From positions 45,746,950 to 45,810,949 of the forward strand of contig JAKCOZ010000005.1 of the NCBI GenBank assembly GCA_022605955.1: a DNA stretch of 64,000 nucleotides, written 5' to 3'. The DNA comes from Rallus limicola (taxonomy: Eukaryota > Chordata > Aves > Gruiformes > Rallidae). The first letter of the stretch is position 1, and each line of letters starts with the position of its first letter. Below, piece by piece: positions 36,251 through 49,599 of the stretch. The notes beneath the pieces were generated by a model. The model had not been told where the DNA came from. It saw only the letters and a list, made by a program, of their open reading frames with translations, and did not search any database. The position numbers and the translations under genes are program-made.

Positions 36251-38676
36251 TCTAATTGAATTTTTTTTAAGTTGTTTTCATTTTTATCTGCTCCTGTGTG
36301 GAAATGTTCGTTCTTGGAGCAGCAAATTTTTGGCACCCTTAGATGACTAACTTCCTCACAGTGCTGCTGTATTTTGAAGGAAGGCACAGATGCAGATGCA
36401 GGGCCAAATTCATCTCTCAGCTCCCAGGGCTTGAATGGGTATAACTGCATCATAATTTCACCTACCATGAGGGAAAATTGCCTTTTTTAATGGGACTGGA
36501 ACTTAGGACATCTATGTTCAGCGGTCTGTTTCTCCATAAGCTCCTAGCTGACAGGGAGCAGAGTTTATGCATAATGTATTCTGTATGAACAAGAAGAAAA
36601 GAAAGTTGGAAAATTATTATTCCTTTCCTTGAAGGGAACATTAGCCTTCATTGAACATCTGCTGTGCTGTTCAATTCGAAATTAAGAGAGCAATATGGAG
36701 AAAACTGGGACTTTGACTCAAAGACAGTTCACTACTGTCAGGTATGGAAGAGTCTGCCAATCAAATGAATATCTGGCTAAGCAAAGATAGCCTTATTAAG
36801 AGATGATCAGGAATTGCACAAAATAAATCTGTTGGATATCAGTGTTTCTGAGGTTAGCAGATCTAAAACCACAACCTCTATTATACAATCAGGCATGTGT
36901 CTACATGAATGATATCTTTAAAATTGTATGCTGTGCCTCTCCATGTGTTGCATATCATTAAGCACCCGGAATACTTTTAATCAGTCTAGATCTAGGAACT
37001 ACCATCTACAAAGTTTTTTCAAAGTATGACATACGAAACTAAATATGTTCTGGGTTGATGCAATGCTGATCGCCCAAATGCTACCAAAAAAGGCCAGGTT
37101 GCTTCTAATAAATCTTTTGAGATAATATATAGAAGACTTAATGTTGGATCTGCTCTTCAGCACTGAATTCTAACTGAAGGAAGATGCAACTAAAATAACT
37201 TGGTGATAGTTTTTACTTGTGTAAGACAGTTTTGCTTCTATCTGTGCATCAAAGAAACATTAAAACTCCAGTGTTCAAAAGCTTCATTTAATTTCAAATG
37301 ACAATGCTCCTACTCACATGACAAACCCCTAAGATTAGCTCTTCAGTTCCTGTGAACGAAGAATATCTATTTTCAAGCTGAGCATTTCATATTACCTTAG
37401 TACCAAAATGTATTTGTAATGTTGCCCAAGAACGGACAAGTCTAGCGCTCATTTAACTCAAGGCAAATAGTGTCATGCTATTCCCTCACTTAAAGGACAC
37501 CATACTGGTTTTCATCTTGTCTCTCTGTTGTGATTTTAAAGAGAATATCTTTTTTACCTTTCCTCTGCTTACTGAGGTGAAGTTCTGATTTCTCTAATTG
37601 AACTGTCCTCATGAAATCAATAGTGTTGTTTGTTGAATCAGATGATAATAAATGAGAGTATACACATTCAAGCCTGACCTTCAGCTAAAAACTTTCATGA
37701 TAGTTAGAGAGGTGATTATTTCTAATATAGATTAGGATTTGCACTTCCAACTGTCAAGAAATGTCAGGATAAATAAAGCTATGCATTTTTTTTCCCCATC
37801 TATTCAATAAATTCTGGAAAAAAGGGAAAGTGTCTTTTATATCCTGAAGTAAATGGATTTGTATTTACTTTAACATTCTTATTTAACGCATACCTTCTTT
37901 GGAACAATTCTGTCAACATGAATAGAGAGCCTGGGAACAGTTTCTTAATTTCCATACAGAGCACCCTCAAAAGGTATATAGTCACATGTGGAAGGAGTAG
38001 AATCTAGTAGGTCTTTCTCAGGACCATTTGACAGTAGTACTGAAAAGAAAACTGAGAGTGAAATACAGACAAAAACTCGGTAGGTCTAGTAGGTATAGTA
38101 CTAGAAATTACTAATTTCCAGAATTTATATAGAAAATCATCAGCTCTAGACCTTTTGAATATCTTTTTGTCATGCTTCAGACTGGATGATATTGTAAGGA
38201 ATAACCATTTTGCCTTTTTTTTCCCCCGTTTTTATTTTAATTTACTTTTTATGATAGCAATCTTTGAGAGAAAAAGAGGGATTAAAATAGAATTTTTTTT
38301 GAAAGAGACAGCAGATATCTTCTTGGAGAACAGAGTAGTACAAGGCAAACTCTAGCTACTAAAAATCAGAATTTTACATTGATGTTCACGTGACTTGTTA
38401 TTTTTAACAGACAGATATGTTAGCTTTCCCCCAGTATCTGCGCAAGCCCTTTTTTAGCTTTTTAATACCTCCTAATAAAGTCTTGGTATTCCTTGAGCTT
38501 GGGTACAGCTGCTCTTTAATAACAAGAGCAGAAACTATTATTACACAGGACATGCAGGTACATTAAGAGTTCATGCAACACAGAAATGTTTTTCAAGAAG
38601 AAAACGTTTTCCTTAACAATTGCTTCCCTTCTGAACACTATTTGCTCTATAATATATTTAGTATTGGGTGAAAAAA

Positions 38677-39168
38677 ATCAAGCCCCTTCAACTTTATAAC
38701 ACTAAATACAATTAAAATGAAGTAACAGGCGAGTTTGGCTTAGAACAGTTATTTTACAAACACTGCAGAGAATTCAACATGATGTTTCCTGAGAAACATA
38801 GTATCTGTAAGCATAGTGGCCCGCACAGATGAAACATTTCAAAAATTCTAGAGTTAGGAGTGATAAATAAATATGGGTTTATATACATTTTCATATACAC
38901 ATTCAAGTAAATTAAGAAAAATATTAGTTATTGTAAGCTATTCAGTATCCCTATCCAGAAAACTAAAAAGATGTGTGTAACAGTACAAATTGTGTGCCGT
39001 TTTGACTCCATACAAGTCAATGGAAATACTCTATCCACCTTATTAACAGGCAGCACTCCTCACATCCATGCAACTCAGAATACCCATAAGTAAATACTGT
39101 TCTAAGCCAAACTTGCCTGTTACTTCATTTTAATTGTATTTAGTGTTATAAACTTGAAGGGGCTTGAT
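38677..39168. repeat. long inverted repeat, 73-bp arms, 346-bp spacer
   Basis: The left arm (38677-38749) is the reverse complement of the right arm (39096-39168) with only two mismatches in 73 bp. Weak similarity extends inward about 8 more bases with a 2-base gap. The outer ends read ATCAAGCCCCTTCAA. The spacer is unique and non-coding. ATATTTAG occurs just outside the left arm (38654-38661) and overlaps the right end (39167-39174). This could be a target duplication, but 15 bases separate it from the left arm. A non-autonomous DNA transposon or a local inverted duplication are the options. Confidence 0.9.
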
Positions 39169-40589
39169 ATTTAGCTCATCTGTCCAAATCTGAACATAAG
39201 TATTAGGCCAAATTCACCACTGAGTCACTGCTACTATACATAGAATAGTTTTTCATAGAGCTAATTATTCCCTTAACAAAACATGAATTATTTCAAAACA
39301 AAAGATGCTATGATCAGTCTGTGTCTCTGTGCTTCTGTCTATAAAAGAATTCAGAACTCTGCAGATGACTTGCTATCAAGTACAATTTCATTCATGTAAA
39401 CCAAGTGGTGCTCGATTCCTTCACGAGAGAATAAAAAAGGTAAAAATCTTTCATATTTGTTCTTCCTCAGTTTGATGGAGTCCTAAAATGTAAGTTTGAT
39501 GTTTTTTCATACTGCAACATGTTTTATTTTCAGGAACATCATCCTAAAGATCCACTTGGGACACAGGACTATGCAGATACAAGGGACATATAACAGATCA
39601 CTACAAATACAGAAGAGAGATCAGATTTGCCATGGTCAGCAAGTAACACTTGCAGTGGCCTTTATGCAAAAAATTCGCAAAAGGAAAAAAGAAAACACAA
39701 AACTTCTCCAAACCTTAGTGATCCACTCACAGAACCTCAGCCTGTGCAAAAACTGTAAATTCAGTGTGAAAACTGCTATCATTTGCTAAGCTGTGCTGGT
39801 ATTAAGTGAAATGTTAAATACCTTATGATATAATTCATAATTCTCTGATTTTTGTTCTGCAGAAATTTGGTTGAAACCTTTGTTTATAAGAAATGCAATG
39901 CTCATCTGCTTTTATAAGAATCAGAACCACGTTCAGGAATCACACATTGGTTTTCAATTTTGTATGCAAGATAAAAGAAACATGAAACAAAAATCGGCAC
40001 ATGGATGAATAAACCCATAATTTATTAGATCGTTTTTGCTCTGATCAAGGGAATAGCTCAAAGAAAAGAGGTCAGAAGGACTAGTACTGTTAATATGCAA
40101 TTGATGAAATCCTCAAACACATATTGATCCACTTTTTATTACATTTTTAAACCCTTGACTGTGAATATTTCCCAATAAGACAATAACTATAGCAAATATA
40201 ATTTGCTGTTCTTAATCACAGTATATGTTCTTTCGCCTCTAAAGATCATCACAAAGAAGATATTTACATCCAACACACAATGTGAATTTGCCATAGATAG
40301 TATTTCATATACTGCCCTCTTTTCCACATTCGTTTCTTCAAGCGTATCATCTCTATATTTGACGCTATCTGTACTAACATATTTTAGTCACACATGGAAA
40401 CCCCAAACAAACTTTCCTGACAATATAAATTGTTACTACAAACTAGCATAATAATGCGTTAGACCTCTACCCCCTAAAAAACCTTCACTGCCTTATTCAT
40501 TACTTAAATAAAAAGAAAAAGCCAAGTTAACTGTCAGGAGTTTTTTTTCTCAGAGCTGTAGAATTTCACAAGGAATTCAGTCTACAGAG

Positions 40590-40830
40590 AAAATTGGGGA
40601 TAGCTGGTCGCCCAGACAGGCCTGCCCGGGGAAAGTCTTTCTACTGCTTGTGTTTGACACAGCTTGAGGCGAAGCAGGTTGTATAGGCCTTGACCCAGCA
40701 AGGTCATAATTTTGTGAGCAGTTCTGAGGCTTGACATCTGCTGCCTGGCTTTGAGTAAAAACCAGACCCCCTTAGCCAAAACACAGGCCTGCATAAAATA
40801 ATCCCTCAGCAAGGATCCTAGACTTCTGTG
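40590..40830. promoter_or_regulatory. candidate conserved non-coding element with nuclear-receptor half-sites
   Basis: A GC-richer non-repetitive block. At 40691-40706 TGACCC and AGGTCA lie as an everted pair with a 4-base spacer, a layout bound by some nuclear receptor dimers. The rest is unannotated and shows no coding frame with a recognisable domain. Confidence 0.28.
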
Positions 40831-43800
40831 AAAAGGCTAAATGGCCCTCTTTTTGTCTGGGTGTCCAGGCTTTTTAGTCTTTCCTCATCATGTAGTAGAG
40901 AGTACAGAACAAAATGCTTCCCAGAATGCAGATAAAGGCCATATTCTCACAACTCTGTGCCATAACTTCTTCACCTCATGTGAGACTCACATTTATACTC
41001 TGGGAGCATGGCTTTGCAAACAAAAAGCGATGGACATGCAGTAGCTCAGAGAGGGACACTCTCTTCTTCTGAAAATATATTCAAAATGGTAGCTTTTGCT
41101 TTGCAGAAATGTTTTTTTTTCCAAATAAAGCACATGATATATATGTGACTGCATACAAGAGGTGGGAGAGCTGAGAAGTGGGTGAGCTGATTCTCAGTGT
41201 TTCTATTCCTCCACATGGGGTAGGAACTCAGAAGAAACTGGTGACCCATATAGATGTGGCTTTAAGCCTTGGCTGCTGCTTAGTTTCAAACCATATTGGA
41301 AGTCTTTCAGTCATTCTGGCATCAGAAAGAGAATGACAGAAAGCATCTGGGAATAACCTGCACACAAGGAATCTCCACAAAAATGGTGCAAGGGCTGCCA
41401 CCACAGGACATACAGAGTGAAATGGCAATCCACCTAGAGAACAGGTTATGGCAGCTAGTAGATTTTTCTGAGACCCAAGTTAAAGATGTAAATTTAATCA
41501 AATATCAAAGATCAGAAAAGTCCCTGGATTTTTAGTGTAACACAAACTTTGTTTTCCCCTCAACCCCACAGACCCATCTAGCCCAAATCACCAGCAAAAA
41601 CTAATTTCACAACAAAGAAATTCTGAAAAATGCATATGTAAAGCACACAGGCTGGGTAATCCTCTAAATATCCACTGGCAGCTACAATGTTCCATAGCTA
41701 TTTTGATGCCTTGCTGCACTCAAGTACCTATAGTCTACTATATAGTCTGCTATAGTCTATGCCATCATGTCCCCTCCACCATCTCCTTCTCACCCATGTC
41801 AACACAAGATTGAAGGTGGAATGTGTCCTACCACTGCCTTAACCTCTGTCTCTGATGATGCTCATAGCTCAGTATCCCAAGAAACAGTCAGAAGAGCCTC
41901 CAGTAAATCCAAGGCACCTTTATAGATCTCTTCCCATGGAATTGTTGTCTTTGTGAAACCTCAGGATCTAGCAGCAAACTCACCAATCATAATCATAACA
42001 CACCTGACATGGCTGGCTTTTAAATATGGCAGGTCATTAATTACCAAAGGAGTTTGCTGGATAGGAACAATAAGAACAATAGGAGATTATGAGCTCCTGT
42101 GAATCTATTTGGTGCAGGGAATTTTTTAAGTTCAAATATTAGCATGAGATCAAAAGATCAAAATCAATCATGAATAAATATAGACAAAAAGTAGGTAAAT
42201 TTTTAAGCCTCAAAATATATAAAGCTTTTTAACAGTCTTCCTTCCAGATGAAAATCATGCTGTTTAAGACTATCATTGATTAATTTATGGAAAAGATTTA
42301 ATAACACATTGATAAAATAGTAAAGCTCATTATGTGAATTCTTGGATTAAATGATGTTATGGTACATCAATGGTAATTGTATTGTATAGTTGTGCTATAT
42401 TCAGACTACATTATTAATCCCAAATTCCAGTGTTCCTGGTGGTTGCCTCTCTTGGATGTTGAACTTTGTAGTATCACACAGTGGTTGTGTAACAGAATCC
42501 AGGCCATTGCAGACACCCAGGTAGAAGTAATGCCTCAGGACACTCCCTCCCTGTAGCAAATTACAGGTGCAAATGATGGTCTTTTATTAAGGCCCTTAAA
42601 TTTGTTATGGGGTATTGACAAGCAGTTGATTGACCAAGGTGTGAGGAGTTAATGACATGCGGACCTTTCTGAACTAAGCTGTTAGTTGCTTCTACAGGAA
42701 CTGAACACAGAATCTCTTAGGCTATTGCCCTGCTCCATAAGAAATCAGGTATATGGAATGCAATAAGGGCACCTCCAGGCTGGGATAATGCATAGGAAGG
42801 GGAGACTTAAACTCCTGCGTTAATGGAAGAATCAACTAAAGAAACTATTAGAGAAATCTGACCATTGTTACCAAGGTACACTAAGAAAATGCAATGTAAC
42901 GGAAACAGTATGCTTAAGAGCATCATTTACTTCCACTTTTATGCTACCATGACTTCAATGACTACATTCCTGAAGCTTTTCAAATGAAAATAGTCCTCAC
43001 TAGCCCAGTAACTTAAGTACTAGAATATGAAAAGTGCTTTCAGCCAAAAAAATGCAAATAATAAAATTTTACACATGAAAAATACACTCCAGAGAGGATC
43101 TTTCCTTGGCTTCTGCTACTTTTGGGCACTCAGTGAAGCTTTGCTTAAGGAAAGACTGAGGGGTAAATCAGAAGAGGTGTACAGTGCGGAGAGGGCATCA
43201 TCATCCCATTGAATGTCACCAAAGGGCATATAAGAGAAACCGTGGTGTATTAGTCTAGAGAGGAATGAGCATGTTAGAGTAAAAAGAGAGAGGACTAGAA
43301 CAGAAGAACAGAGGGCACTTGTAGGATGATGGAAACCTTTACAAAATCAGAATTTCTTTAGTTGGCCTATTACTCAGAGCAAGGTACAGCTGTGTTCAGA
43401 TAGTAATGCTTAATGTTATAAATTGCTCGGTTTTACTCAGATATTTCAAGTCAAGGCAAATAAGCTCATCTAAACAGCCAGGGCCAAAGATTTTCTAAGA
43501 ATCATCTAGGACATTCTAGGCAATACTCTGTACAATATTTCTGAACTGGAGTGCACACACGCAGCTATTCACCTTCCATCACATGTCCTATTGTCCTCTT
43601 CTCACCTGGTAGAAAAATCCAATCTGCCCTCAGATTTTACTAGCATAGGATACATGCTTGGATCCTCCTTACTGCCAAATCTGACCCAAACAAGGTTCTC
43701 AAATTTCTGTTCTGTGTAGGTCCTGTTATTTTTTTGAGAATTGTAAACTCTTTAACCATTGTCTATCAGGCTTCAATAAAGGCTCAGGGAAATCAGACAA

Positions 43801-45430
43801 ACAAGAGAGAGAGAAATTGATAAGAAGGGGTCCTTTCGAGAAACCATGACAACCCTAATGGAAGCTGGTCTATAAATACATTGACCACATTGGTGGGTAG
43901 TATATTGGGCTATAGAACTGGCTTTGAACTGCCTGTATGTGGGGTTTAGTTCCTTAAGAAAATCTGCATTTCAGGGAAATCATTCAATAGTTCCTATATA
44001 CATGCACCTGCATGTAAGTAAAAATAACCTCCTTATGAACCCTTGTTATCACAAAAAGATCGTTATCCAATGTTTGCATTCAGCATGGTGGGTAGGTATC
44101 CTGCACTCCTTTCCATTACTTAGAGTCCTCATGTAGTGGGGGATTCTGCACTTCGTGCACACTGAGACATACAAAGAAGTACAATCACTTTGTATCTGTA
44201 CAACAAAGTTTGAAAAGGGCATTATTCCTCTCTTACTATGCTACAGATCTTCAAAATTGATGGTTTAACTTTAAAATATAGTGATTTTATAATTAAGTCA
44301 TTCTCTATACTATGATGTTATCTGGGCAGGAACACTTCTAAAAATTTTTTTTTAATTTTGTTTTGAATCTGTAGACTACTAAATATGCAAGCAGAGCAAA
44401 CAATTCTATTTGCAAGATTTTTAATTAAAGGACAAATGAGATTTCAGTGAACTAAATTTGAAAGTTTATTCTCACCAGAGAAAATGTAAAAAATGCTTCC
44501 CAGCCTTGCATATTAGCCTTTGCTGTTGGAAGCTGGTCAGGAATTTAAGTGACTGATGTGATTGGCCTCAGTCCCACTATCTGAGATAGAGAGATAGAGG
44601 GATCAAAGAAATGGAGCTGCCATCTACCACTTGTTTTCCCTGCCAGGCTAGAAAAGTGTGATAGCAGAACAAACCAAAAATTGTTCTTCTCAACATGACA
44701 AGTTCCCTAAAATCAGGATATGCAACAGTGTGCCTAAGGGGAAAGAGATAGTAGATTCAGAATACAGAGAATGTTTTCTGAGAATGTCTTCCATCCATTA
44801 ACACCATCAACTGCCTGTTTGTCTGTTTCCTTAGTCTCCCTGATAGACCAGATAGGCTTACATCAATGTAAGGCTTTTTCTCCTGTTCTCTAGAAAGCCT
44901 GTTCTCCACAAATTCCTGGGTAACTTCATAGTATTTAACCAAATTATAATTCCTAGAGATCTGCAGTGCAGGAAGGGACTTTTCACTAGTTGAAGGCTAG
45001 TGGAGAAAGTACGTTTCACTATGAAAGTGTTAAACCCTTCTTTCTGTGTTTCAGATGGTTCTTGATATAGCTGCAGACATTTTTACATTGTTTTGCAGTA
45101 TTAAGGCTTTTCTGACTTACTAGTGCTGTATGATACATTGACTATCTTTCTTGTCAGTTGGTGTAAAGTAATATTTTACTAGTTTGGGTTTTTTTAAGTT
45201 TAAGTTCTTATGATGTGCTTTTCTTAGATTTGTATCAATAAAAAAATCTTGTTTAGGTTTTTATTGAAAAAAAAAGTGCCTTGATAAGACTTCTATTAAA
45301 AAAAAAAAACCACCACAAAATCCTCTTCTAAAGATTTGTACTAATAATTATGCACTGGTTAATTGGATTAATTTCCTGAATGATGAAAGCATGATAGGTA
45401 CTTTATAAAGCAGCCACAGAATGATGTCTC

Positions 45431-45862
45431 TCAACAGCCACATGATGAAGTATGCCTCCTTAAATCTGACCCAGCTGGTGCAAGGAAGAAAATGAGGTCA
45501 GCAGAGAATAGATAGGAAGTATACCATTTTCTAGAGCTATTTTGATCCAGAAGCTGGGACATGAAAGTATCAGTGATTAATACGGTGGGCACAGTTACTG
45601 GTTGTAATTGCACATTGCCATGATGTGGAGAAATAGTGATATTCAAAAATGATACTATCTCACCTCCATGCAGTATGTCCATACCCATCACTGGAAATAA
45701 GTGTTCAGTCTGTCTTGCAGAGCACAGTACCACTGCAAGTGCCATGATGCTCACCAGTCTTTTCTTCCATGTTCTTGGCATCTTGAGCATTTCCAGGAAC
45801 CAAAAGACTGGTGAGAGTGGGAATGGCAGCTTGGGTGACTGGATGAATCTACAGAGCCTCAA
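45431..45862 (-). other. 143-codon open frame, unassigned
   Basis: Read on the minus strand it contains an internal Met (residue 28, MPRTWKKRLVSIMALAVVLC) followed by a basic stretch and a hydrophobic run resembling a signal peptide, then two N-glycosylation sequons (NIT, NSS). There is no recognisable family, no supporting splice or promoter signal, and no neighbouring exon. In AT-rich DNA of this length one or two frames this long are roughly what chance gives. I list it as an open frame, not as a gene. Confidence 0.12.
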
Positions 45863-48800
45863 CTGGACTGTTAAACATTAAGCAGCTTCTTGTCTGTCAA
45901 GCACATTTTCCTGCAAAAAAAAAGTTATTTTTTATTAAGTTACTGGAATACTCCCGCCTATTGGCATCACATTGGCATCAAGCCTGTGATAGTATTCCCA
46001 GCCTGAAAACCTGTCAGAATTGCTGTAACAAGGTAAAACAATCACACTAATAGCAGATCTCTGGCTTTCTCCTTTCTGTTCTTATAAGCCACCCTTGAAC
46101 CTTGATCCCATGTAGTCACTCTCCCAGTCATTGCTATAGTCAGTGCTGTTGACAAGTCAAAGCATCGCAGGAACAGACATGATCCACAGCTACTTGGAAC
46201 ACTGAAGAAGTGTGCTGCTTGGTGGAGGAGCATGTGAGACATCTTTGATAGACACCCTGGACATGCAGAAAAGCTGAACCTGTCTGTGTTAGCAGAGAGA
46301 GCTATCATCCAGTTACCTTGACTTCAGGCTAGAAAAAGGTATTTCAGTAAACAGATTAGACATTTGGGTTTAGCATTAAAGCTATGTGGGAAAGCATCAT
46401 GTCAGACAGCAATGTGCTACAGTGTAACTTCTTTGGAAGAGAAATTAATTCCTGTTTCTGTGAGAATTAAAATAACCCAGAAATTATAAAGGATGGAATC
46501 TTATAGATGCAGATCATTTCACAGTGATGCAAGCTGGTTTGTACTGGTATGAATAACTGCCCATATAGACAAAATCTTGATGTCACAAAATGTGTGTGTA
46601 AAATGGGAGATAGGGAGGAAGCAGTCATATTGCAAGATCCATCCCAATTTTAAACCAAAACAAATGTGTTTGAACAGTTTTTCCTAGTCTGTCAAGGAGT
46701 TTTAGACCCTAAAGGTATTTCAGCCTGTTCCCTTCCTCCTTAGGTACAATCACTAATCTCTCTCACTACTCTTTTTCAAAGATGCAACCTACTTACCCAC
46801 CACATGAAATGCAAAAACTCATATTATCATGGTTCAGCTTTAGAGATTTACATTAGAATCAGTGAACCTTATTTTAGCACAATATATATGGTGAGCAATA
46901 CAGTGAAAGAAGACTGGGTTTATTCCCCAGATAAGTCATTTATTTCTTTCCTCAAAGAAAAATCCAATATCCTGAGATCAGATGCATATTGAAGCTTTGG
47001 TGGAAGTAAAAAAAAACAGACTTAGGTTGGATTAACATGTTCAAATTGGACACTCACTATCTGTATTCTCTACAGAGCTGACTCTGTACATATTGCATAC
47101 TGTATACTACATATGAGACTGACTTAAACATTTTCCTTGAAGATGTATGTGTCCTGAACTTATTTACCTAGCAAATAATTTATGAAACCTTGTATATCTT
47201 TTCATGTCATTTTTTATTGTCATATTGCTTAATACATTTGTCAACTACAAATTTCAGAGATTCAGGCCATAAAAAAGATGTAAATATCATCAGAAAGTCT
47301 GTGTATGTTCAAATCCCTCGATTAACAGTTTAGGAAACTTGTATATATTACAGAGTTATTCTTTTTATCTTTTTAATCAATAACATCTAAAAATTGCTAT
47401 GATCATTTTATTGCAAGGAGATAAGGGAGGAGATTTTAAATGGTCAAAATGTTATTAATAACTGGTCAATTTTTTCTCTGCCCTCCATTTGCCAGAATCT
47501 GGAATTATTCTATTTTTTACTCTTTGAGAAAAATGCAGAAATGAAAAAAAACATATTTTAGTAGTCATGAGATAGAGTGACCATTACTGTCATTTGCAAC
47601 CAGTTCTACATCCATGTTTCCAAGTCCTGTGATGATCAGCAGCTTTCCAATGTCCGTGGCATCTATCTCCTATCGTTGTCAACTGGTTATTGATTAAAGC
47701 TCCTCTACCAATTTTCTTCTAAAGCACTTTCACAGCTTCCACCATAGGGCACCTCAGAGCTTTTGTGGGGTCTGATATAAAGTGGCATGAGCTCTCTATA
47801 ACCCAACCAAGCGTGAAACCTGGATCTCAAGTCTGGGTCTCACAATTACAAGATCATCTTTTATCTGTCAAACTCTGGTGAATTATTCAAAGTTGAGATT
47901 AATCTACTGCCCTGATTTAATTTAGGATATTTGGGGGTTAAAAAGAGAAAATATATTTTATCATTATCTTGTATATAATATCTTTGGCAAAATATAGAAA
48001 TCATTCAGTAATAATGATACTAAGAGCATTCTGTAATAAGAGCAGCATTAGCGTGCATATTATGAGAATCAATATGAGACCCAAGTCCTCTGACCATGCC
48101 CAAGATCTCCACTCTGATAAAGCGACAACAAAAAGATGTCCCCCATGCCAAATTACCTACCACCCCACTTAAAGATGAGACAACAAAGTGATGTGCATAG
48201 AGATTGTGGACATAATGCAGTCCCATGTGTTCAGTGCAATATGTAGTAGTCTCAGTAACTGAGCCACTGCTAAGGTTTTTGTAGAAGGGAGAAGGTGAAT
48301 GACAGACCTCAGAACAGAGGGGATGGGAAGGAGGTCACCTACCCAGAGGGAAGGCAATAAGGTCTGTGCCACGCAAGGACACACAAAAATTCAACTTGAA
48401 ATTCTGACTTTGACCTTCCAATTTATTTATTTTTCTTAGACAATAGCTGGCCCAGGAGTGGCCCCAGGGTGCATTCAGACACAAATGGTTGCACATTGTG
48501 CCATGGCAGAGATGCTATGCTTAGGTGTAATCACTCCCACCTCTGCTCCTGCCTGAGACCCGGCAAATGGTCCTGCGGGCACAAGTAGCTTGAAGGCCAC
48601 ACATCTTTAGCAGAACATAATCTTAAATGACTTACCTTTTTCTTTTTTTCTTTTGGTGTTGAAAGATGCTTCTTATGTGAGGGACCATGCAGTTAGAGAG
48701 ATGCATGCAGGAACCTAAACTGCAGGTGTTTTATTGAGGGCACCATCTCGGTTGGCTTGGCGCTAGTTACAGTTTCAGCCCTTTGCTCAGTGCTTTTATT

Positions 48801-49599
48801 TATAAATAACAATATCCTGGAGGGGAGAGAGCAGAGAATATCAGCACATATGGTATGTCAAATCCCCTACTGCTTGGAGACCCCTGAAATGCTTAGGTAC
48901 AACAGGGCATGCTTAGGGCTCTGAATATCTTGCCTATTGTCATCTTAAGCCAGACCCTTAACATTATTTTAATGGAGTTGTTTTGAATTTAATTATGTAT
49001 CTGTTTATAATACATTTATAATAAATACCTCTAGTTGTAGCTCCTTAAAATCCCTTTCTTTCCAATATTGACTACTCTAATTTACTTTTATGCAAACAGC
49101 CTAGTCAGATTTAATAAAATGTCTTAGTAGCATGTTTAATGACATCATTCCCTCTAGGGATAGTTGGGAAAATGACCTTCCATTTTACGAAAGAAGAGGA
49201 TTAATTTTTATTGTCTGCCCCAGTTAATGCGTGTTTAGACATAAAGGCCCGATCAATATGACAGAGAGTATAGTGATTTTACTCACAGTAGTTTCTAAAT
49301 GGACATTTCTTACTAATCCATTTTTATAAATCACTTTAAAGGCCTTATTGATCTTTAATTGGGAGTTACACCTAATCACTTGAGTGCAACGCATGGCTAG
49401 TTCAAAACATTTTAACCCTTTCTGCACAACACTTTAAAATTCATATCATGAGAACTTATGCCCTCTCCTTCTTTTCAGTACAAATTATGCACCATCCTTA
49501 ACTCCCAGACAATCTTACTCAGACCAACACACATCAGAGGAACAAAATACTAGGGAAAATATTATACCAAAAACTGTAGAGAGACAGAATTACATGTGT

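Larger units (their letters stand above)
24477..49599. other. long nearly repeat-free intergenic block
   Basis: About 25 kb with no CR1, no recognised gene and only short simple repeats. Several sub-blocks look like conserved non-coding sequence and are listed separately, as is the long inverted repeat at 38677-39168. Frames of 161 codons (24819-25304, +) and 143 codons (45431-45862, -) are the longest and are unassigned. Low repeat density combined with conserved-looking patches is typical of regulatory deserts near developmental genes, but that is inference. Confidence 0.5.

Noticed and set aside
43080..43400. Faint CR1/L3-like words (aaagactgaggggtaaat, attagtctagagagga)
   Set aside because: Landmarks are out of order and too diverged to support a call; could be a very old LINE but not demonstrable by eye.
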